Program-made: the position numbers and the translations under genes
Notes under the pieces: generated by a model
Seen by the model: the letters and a program-made list of their open reading frames with translations, nothing else
Databases searched by the model: none
Told to the model about the DNA's origin: nothing
Assembly: GCA_964478995.1 (NCBI GenBank)
Contig: CAYZJY010000059.1
Location: 1 to 12,227, forward strand
Direction of reading: 5' to 3'
DNA length: 12,227 bases
Source: NZWG01 sp964478995
GTDB lineage: Bacteria > Fidelibacterota > Marinisomatia > Marinisomatales > UBA1611
Shown here: in pieces, positions 7,636-12,227 of the stretch
Numbering within the stretch: the first letter of the stretch is position 1
How the letters are laid out: every line of letters starts with the position of its first letter

Positions 7636-10403
7636 CAGAAGATAAATTGTAGCCCAATTTCCATGGAACGCAGTTTCCTATGGCGTGAAGGATCATAATT
7701 AGGGTCAGGGCTATTTGCCATCCGGTAACCATAAACCTCCCCAGGTCCATATCCTAGACCTGTATATGGATTAATACGCCTTGGAATCATCTCATTCATC
7801 AAATTCTCGATCTCCATGTAACTCTTTAATTTGAATTTTCCAATTTTGAAGGTCTTAAATAATTTAAGGTCAATGTTCCTATTGGGTATTTCACTTACAT
7901 ATGCATATGGTCGGTCGTCTTCTCTGGGACCTTCAAAATAAGCTTTGTCACCCACATATATGATCGTATCTTGAATCGAACGAGTATAGCGCCTGCCTGA
8001 TTCATATTCTAATCGCGTTGATATCCCCCAGTCACTTGGATGAGAATAGGAAAGATTTGCAAAAAAATGCATTGGCCTATCCCAACTCATGTAATTCTCA
8101 CCCAGAGGTTTCTCTGATAACTGCCCTGCTTGGACAAGAAGGTTGTCCATCGGAGAAGAACTTTTTCCTGTGACTATGCTATAATTAAAATTCAGATCCA
8201 CATACCAATTCTTGAACAACCGACTCTTCAATATTGCCTCTACGCCTCTTGCACGAGCATAGTCTGCATTAAAGTACATGTTAAAACTCAAATGAGCGTA
8301 TTTTGGATTAGAGGGTCTTATTGTCTGAGATGTCTCATAATCAAACATGTCCTTCCAATATGCCTTCAACTCCAACACCTGATCTTCACTAAACCGATGT
8401 TTAACGCCTAGCTCATACTGGACCGTGGTCTTAGGATTGAGATTTGGATTTCCAAAAACTTGATAGGTGGATTGTGCCTTTGAATTTATCTTCGCATATA
8501 CATATTGAAAGGTTGGTAATTGAGAAAAATGACCATAATAGAAATAGAGTACATCATTATCTGTTATTGGATGGGAGATACCAAATCGAGGACTAAGTCT
8601 TGCCTTCATTTTGTATGGGTCTCCGAACCATGGAAAATCAAATGTTTCCTGATCAAAGATCTTTCGAGCCTTGTCAGTTATAATGATATTGGAAGTATCG
8701 TCAATTGCATTTTCAACATAGCGACCTGGGATCCAATAGTCTGTACGAAATCCCAAATTCAAGGTCATGCCTTCAAAAACAATCCTGTCCTGTAGATAAA
8801 AAGCACCAAAGTAGGTCTTTGCATTATAATTATCATAATTCGCACCAAAACCAGATGAGCCACTCCAAGGTTCGTCTATGTCCAATACCTGTATGTCAGT
8901 AATGGTATGTTCAATGCCTGTTTTTAACTTATGACCAGATTGAGTATGTAACGTCCAGTCTAGATCAAAGCGAGTGTTCTCGCTACTGAGGTCATACCAC
9001 TCTGGTGCAAAGCCTGTATCATAAAATTCATCACCATATGTGATCTGAATGTTTCCATCAAGGTCTGTATCATCAAGATTATAGTTGATTGGTTCTAGAT
9101 CCAATCTTTGCTGGTAATCATTCCAATGTAGATCCTGGACAGCACTGTGCTCCATGGTTGTGAATTTCCCCAATGTTAACTCATAAAAAGACCTGGTGGA
9201 AAGTGTATGGGTCCAATTGACATTAAATAAACGTGTATCTCTAGTGATCGTATTATAATTATCTAAAATATTCATGTAGCGATAAGGAAAGTATGTTGAT
9301 GAGAATGCCCTAGGCATGAAATAACCTTGATTGATGTTCATGGATGCATCATATGATATTGACATCTTTTTCTTTGCTGTTAGTTCCCAAGTAAGTTTAT
9401 ATAATAGATGCCAGTCATTATTCTCTCGGCCAGCTAGCCTTTCCATGAGTTCGTCTGCCTTTGAATCATTGATTAAGGAAGAACTCCAATAACGATGTGG
9501 ATATAGCCTTGATGCAACAGGCAAATTTCCGTCGTACATTTTTCCATATCCATTCAAGAAGAAAGAAAAACGACCTGGTATCTCAATTCCAGCAATTTTT
9601 GGAAGTGTCTGAAAAAATAGATCTGGTCCTCCAAGATTAAACTCAACTCTATCTGAGTTATAGTTGTCAGGTAAAAGTCTGTCACTTGAATATTTCAGGG
9701 TCCCCTCATAATGATCACGACCCTCTTTCAATTTGATATTGACAACACCAGACATGGCTTGACCATATTCTGCATTATATCCGCCTGTAACGATCTCCAA
9801 CTCCTCTATTGCATCTGCGTTTACGAATAAATTCCCTGAGTATCCAGACAGAGGGTCTTTTACAGAAAAACCATCAACAACAAATATGCTTTCATCGATC
9901 CTCCCACCGCGAATATGAATCTCATTGTCTTGAGTCGTTACACCTATCTGCTCTGATAATATGTCTTCAACACTTGATACAACCTTTGCCTCTATGTCTT
10001 CTCTTCTAACTCTAGCGATCGATGAGGTCTCATCAACATCAAACAAGGGCTTTTTACCCATGACCACTACATCTTCACCAAAACTAAGGACAGTTTCTTC
10101 CATATTGAAGTCAAGGGTGACTGTCTCGTCGGCAGTTATGGATACTCCTGTCTTTAAAATAATCTTATAACCGATCATGGAAACCTCTACATCATAACTA
10201 CCTGGAGAAACATCATTTATTCGGTATCTACCATCAATATCTGTAGCAGTACCATAATAGGTGCCCTTTATCATTACATTTACACCTGGAAGACCATCGC
10301 CTGTGCTAACTTCTTCTATGGTGCCAACAATAGCCCCAAGGCCATTACCATTAAGAGTTGTCAAAATAGAAAAAATCAATATTGTGAATATTCTAAAACT
10401 CAT
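7635..10403 (-). CDS. TonB-dependent receptor with N-terminal carboxypeptidase-regulatory-like domain
   Basis: The 922-residue receptor starts at the ATG at 10403; a TTG two codons upstream is in frame but less likely. A signal peptide (1-20) is followed by a carboxypeptidase-regulatory-like (CarboxypepD_reg) domain at about 24-102, with GLPGVNVMIKGTYYGTATD and DGRYRINDVSPGSYDVEVS as its motifs. The plug domain (about 120-228) shows IHIRGGRIDE (162-171), FVVDGFSVKDPLSG (174-187) and TGGYNAEYGQAMSGVVNIKLK. The remaining ~690 residues form the 22-strand barrel, ending in the terminal phenylalanine of GLQFIF. Such receptors use TonB-ExbB-ExbD energy to import bulky substrates through the outer membrane. 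No SusD follows, so a Sus-type glycan pair is not indicated; the partner here is a PorV-like barrel. The substrate cannot be inferred. The start overlaps the preceding stop by 11 nt. Confidence 0.93.
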   Translation of the reverse strand: MSFRIFTILIFSILTTLNGNGLGAIVGTIEEVSTGDGLPGVNVMIKGTYYGTATDIDGRYRINDVSPGSYDVEVSMIGYKIILKTGVSITADETVTLDFNMEETVLSFGEDVVVMGKKPLFDVDETSSIARVRREDIEAKVVSSVEDILSEQIGVTTQDNEIHIRGGRIDESIFVVDGFSVKDPLSGYSGNLFVNADAIEELEIVTGGYNAEYGQAMSGVVNIKLKEGRDHYEGTLKYSSDRLLPDNYNSDRVEFNLGGPDLFFQTLPKIAGIEIPGRFSFFLNGYGKMYDGNLPVASRLYPHRYWSSSLINDSKADELMERLAGRENNDWHLLYKLTWELTAKKKMSISYDASMNINQGYFMPRAFSSTYFPYRYMNILDNYNTITRDTRLFNVNWTHTLSTRSFYELTLGKFTTMEHSAVQDLHWNDYQQRLDLEPINYNLDDTDLDGNIQITYGDEFYDTGFAPEWYDLSSENTRFDLDWTLHTQSGHKLKTGIEHTITDIQVLDIDEPWSGSSGFGANYDNYNAKTYFGAFYLQDRIVFEGMTLNLGFRTDYWIPGRYVENAIDDTSNIIITDKARKIFDQETFDFPWFGDPYKMKARLSPRFGISHPITDNDVLYFYYGHFSQLPTFQYVYAKINSKAQSTYQVFGNPNLNPKTTVQYELGVKHRFSEDQVLELKAYWKDMFDYETSQTIRPSNPKYAHLSFNMYFNADYARARGVEAILKSRLFKNWYVDLNFNYSIVTGKSSSPMDNLLVQAGQLSEKPLGENYMSWDRPMHFFANLSYSHPSDWGISTRLEYESGRRYTRSIQDTIIYVGDKAYFEGPREDDRPYAYVSEIPNRNIDLKLFKTFKIGKFKLKSYMEIENLMNEMIPRRINPYTGLGYGPGEVYGYRMANSPDPNYDPSRHRKLRSMEIGLQFIF

Positions 10404-11907
10404 TGTCAAAAAGGTACTGGAATAATTTTATTGCAGAACCATTTCCTTGTAGTTTAGGTCTATATCCATCATGAAGGGGCAGGGTCATGAGCACCACCTT
10501 TCCCGATAGTTGTGTTGGAGTAACACGGTACTGGCCCATGCTGCAAACCGTGGGGTTGCCTGTCCAAGCATCATTTCCTTCAGGATCTGCCATGTGATAT
10601 ATCTCTGTCAATGTCTCAAACTCTGATTCATTTGGCCAAAAGCCTTTGACCTTTACTGCAATGAGGTGAGAAATAGAAAGATCTAGTGTTGAATCAATTG
10701 GGCTCTCTATAATCTTATTTGGAAAAAGACGACCACTTGGATTTAATGTGATCAATGAATCTAGAGGAAACCATGTGAATGTGGTATCCTCAAAATCTAT
10801 GGGATTGATAAAAAGATTTCCACCGCCCATTATGAAATTAACTAGGCTTGCCTCTGCACGATTATATGTATCATTTGCTGAAGCCGTATTATTATAGGCA
10901 GCATACCAAACCACGGTATTAAAATAGTTCAAATTGGCGGTCACGTCTGTTGCCGAGTAAGGCAATTCATCACCTATTTCCCAATAAGAATATTCACTTG
11001 AGCCTAATAGCGTGTCCATCATGCCCTCATACCAAGATAATGCATTGTTTGAATTATCAAGTGGATAATCATCAACAATCAGGACATCACCAATAACAGG
11101 TTTAACGTACCAGACTTGAGCATCCGATGCATTAGATGAATCAGGGAATTGAGTTATAATGCTTTCGGCCCCAGCAATGTCCCTGCATTTCAAAAAGAAC
11201 GTATGGACACCAGGATCAATATTGGTCAAGGTAATGCTTGTCTCATCCCCATCAAGCCTTACCCAGCAGTTATTGCATGTATCATCCATCGCATAGAATA
11301 TGTCTGTTATTGTCTCATTCCCATCTTGATCATAGAGATCCCATATAAAGGTTCGTGTCGGGAAGGTAAAACTTGTATCACCTCCAATATCAGCGATCAA
11401 TGGATTGGATAGATATCGGAATGCTATCTCCGGTGATGAATTCTTTATGGGAAGCGTTAGGATCGAGGGGGTAGGGTCTTCGTTCCCATCATCATCAACC
11501 GATCTTACTTCAAAAGAAAAGACATCAAGATCCGATCGAATGGGAACATAGAACACACCACTTTCCAGATCAGTGAATGTCCAGACTGAATCAGTGCTCC
11601 ACTTGTATTTGTAGCCAACTACCTCCCCATCGGGGTCTTCTCCCCACCAATTTAATTCTTGTCTGCTTGATGTTATGGTGGTAAAAGCTTGAGTAAGTGT
11701 GTCCCAAACATATTCATCATTTGGCTCTTCATCGATCGCATAAAAAATATTTCCAAGTGAATCGATCGTAGAATAAATAGTATCTATTGCAACCATGGAG
11801 AGATAAGTCTCAGGCAAACTCAGATCCATGGGTATAGAAGGATCATCATATTCCCATCTATTGCATGAAAGTAAAATGACCAGTATGAATAGTCGTATGT
11901 TCTTCAG
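10393..11907 (-). CDS. Lipoprotein with Ig/fibronectin-like domains and a DUF4350/amidotransferase-like C-terminus; probable CTG start
   Basis: The open frame is 504 residues from a CTG at 11907. That start gives MKNIRLFILVILLSC, a textbook lipoprotein signal with Cys15. The first in-frame ATG (11829, residue 27) lies beyond the cysteine and would discard the signal, and no ATG, GTG or TTG occurs between the upstream stop and the lipobox. AGGA at 11916-11913 is 5 nt ahead. Two Ig-like units follow (about 80-152 and 157-268), with NWWGEDPDGEVVGYKYKWS and DIAGAES motifs. A Rossmann-like region then runs VIGDVLIVDDYPLD (271-284), FNTVVWYAAYNN (329-340) and FIMGGGNLFINPID (358-371), a layout like DUF4350/type 1 amidotransferase-like domains but without an obvious catalytic Cys. 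A CNNC pair sits at 211-214. Similar proteins in FCB genomes are uncharacterised; a ligand-binding or scaffold role is inference. Confidence 0.78.
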   Translation of the reverse strand: MKNIRLFILVILLSCNRWEYDDPSIPMDLSLPETYLSMVAIDTIYSTIDSLGNIFYAIDEEPNDEYVWDTLTQAFTTITSSRQELNWWGEDPDGEVVGYKYKWSTDSVWTFTDLESGVFYVPIRSDLDVFSFEVRSVDDDGNEDPTPSILTLPIKNSSPEIAFRYLSNPLIADIGGDTSFTFPTRTFIWDLYDQDGNETITDIFYAMDDTCNNCWVRLDGDETSITLTNIDPGVHTFFLKCRDIAGAESIITQFPDSSNASDAQVWYVKPVIGDVLIVDDYPLDNSNNALSWYEGMMDTLLGSSEYSYWEIGDELPYSATDVTANLNYFNTVVWYAAYNNTASANDTYNRAEASLVNFIMGGGNLFINPIDFEDTTFTWFPLDSLITLNPSGRLFPNKIIESPIDSTLDLSISHLIAVKVKGFWPNESEFETLTEIYHMADPEGNDAWTGNPTVCSMGQYRVTPTQLSGKVVLMTLPLHDGYRPKLQGNGSAIKLFQYLFDNEF

Positions 11908-11910
11908 AAT

Positions 11911-11916
11911 CTTCCT
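11911..11916 (-). promoter_or_regulatory. Ribosome binding site supporting the CTG start
   Basis: The minus-strand hexamer AGGAAG lies just ahead of the CTG at 11907 (5 nt from AGGA to CTG). It is one of the better Shine-Dalgarno matches in the window and supports translation starting near here rather than at the ATG at 11829. Confidence 0.5.
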
Positions 11917-11923
11917 AATGTTA

Positions 11924-11948
11924 AGAGGGCGGGTATAACCCGCCCTCT
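11924..11948 (-). terminator. Strong GC-rich hairpin after the sorting-domain gene
   Basis: The stem pairs AGAGGGCGGGT (11924-11934) with ACCCGCCCTCT (11938-11948), an 11-bp perfect inverted repeat with a 3-nt loop. It sits 7 nt past the stop of the upstream gene and 16 nt before the next CTG start, on the minus-strand transcript. The trailing sequence (CTTAACATT) is only mildly T-rich, so it may be a partial terminator, an RNA-stabilising hairpin, or a translational control element for the lipoprotein gene. Its GC richness stands out in AT-rich surroundings. Confidence 0.7.
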
Positions 11949-11955
11949 GGTCTAT

Positions 11956-12227
11956 CTATTTTACAAGTAACATCTTCTTGTCAGCAATGAAACTTCCCGC
12001 TTTGATCCTATAGATATATAACCCTGATGGGACTTTTTGTCCCTTATCATCAAGGCCATTCCAATTGACCACATGATAACCAGGGCTGTAAGCACTTCCT
12101 TTTATCAAGGTTTTTACCTGTCTCCCCATTACATCATAGATGATCAACTTTACATCCTCGTCGGCACCTATGGAGAATCGTATCTGGGTCTCAGGATTGA
12201 ATGGGTTCGGGAAATTATCATGAAGAG
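11956..12227 (-). CDS. Secreted protein with C-terminal type IX-like sorting (FlgD-like) domain, C-terminal 89 residues only
   Basis: Only the last 89 residues are visible; the frame is open to the window edge. They begin LHDNFPNPFNPETQIRFSI, the hallmark start of the por-secretion/type IX sorting domain family, continue through LIIYDVMGRQVKTL (27-40), GYHVVNWNGLDDKGQKVPSG (49-68) and YIYRIKAG (70-77), and end KKMLLVK. This is a FlgD-like Ig fold used as a secretion and surface-attachment tail on large extracellular enzymes and adhesins in the FCB group. The missing N-terminal part would define the function. The domain is an expected cargo tail for PorV-dependent export, and a PorV-like gene lies about 4.3 kb downstream on the same strand. 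A start at an internal TTG (12147) is possible by coordinates but the sequence ahead clearly continues the same domain. Confidence 0.9.
   Translation of the reverse strand, partial: LHDNFPNPFNPETQIRFSIGADEDVKLIIYDVMGRQVKTLIKGSAYSPGYHVVNWNGLDDKGQKVPSGLYIYRIKAGSFIADKKMLLVK

Noticed and set aside
7478..7750. 90-residue minus-strand frame overlapping the TonB receptor end and PorV-like start
   Set aside because: It is an out-of-frame shadow of two well-supported genes and shows no family resemblance.
7898..7909. Palindrome CATATGCATATG
   Set aside because: It encodes Ala-Tyr-Ala-Tyr within the TonB receptor barrel; likely coincidence.
10393..11829. Lipoprotein starting at the first ATG (residue 27 of the longer frame)
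   Set aside because: This would remove an intact lipoprotein signal peptide and lipobox that are encoded in frame immediately upstream with a ribosome binding site.

Overview
The window is a densely packed, AT-rich block from a Gram-negative bacterium, with every credible gene on the minus strand (read from high to low coordinates). The gene content points to the FCB group (Bacteroidota/Chlorobiota/Ignavibacteria/Marinimicrobia/KSB1-like): a C-terminal 'NFPNPFNPET' secretion-tail domain, a PorV/PorQ-family barrel, a TonB-dependent receptor with an N-terminal carboxypeptidase-regulatory-like domain, and several short-lipobox lipoproteins. Candidatus Marinimicrobia (SAR406) is my best guess from the overall style, but the sequence alone does not settle the phylum.

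Layout, in transcription order. (1) 12227-11956: the last 89 residues of a large secreted protein ending in a type IX-like sorting/FlgD-like domain, cut by the window edge. A strong GC-rich hairpin (11924-11948) follows its stop. (2) 11907-2778: a tight run of seven cell-envelope genes joined by 1-nt, 4-nt or 11-nt overlaps and one 10-nt gap. They are an Ig-like lipoprotein with a DUF4350/amidotransferase-like C-terminus (probably starting at CTG), a TonB-dependent receptor, a PorV-like outer-membrane barrel, an NHL-propeller lipoprotein, an unrecognised secreted protein with a possible small beta-barrel C-terminus, a YjbH-like outer-membrane barrel, and a TPR protein resembling TatT. (3) 2781-1333: overlapping the last of these by 4 nt, a signal-peptide protein with three Ig-like repeats fused to a DUF5684-type membrane domain. 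(4) After a 29-nt gap, 1303-320 is a UDP-glucose 4-epimerase (galE). (5) After a 161-nt gap, 158-1 is the start of a heptose-7-phosphate kinase (hldE/rfaE1), cut by the window edge.

Together the genes describe envelope biology. Seven of the eight gene products encoded between 11907 and 1333 carry a visible signal peptide or lipobox and lie at or outside the inner membrane, and the eighth (PorV-like) has one as well, so the whole run is exported. The pairing of a TonB receptor with a PorV-like shuttle barrel, next to a sorting-domain protein, suggests an outer-membrane uptake or surface-display unit of unknown substrate. The two terminal genes supply nucleotide sugars and heptose for LPS or surface glycans. 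No RNA genes, mobile elements, CRISPR arrays or convincing long repeats were seen.
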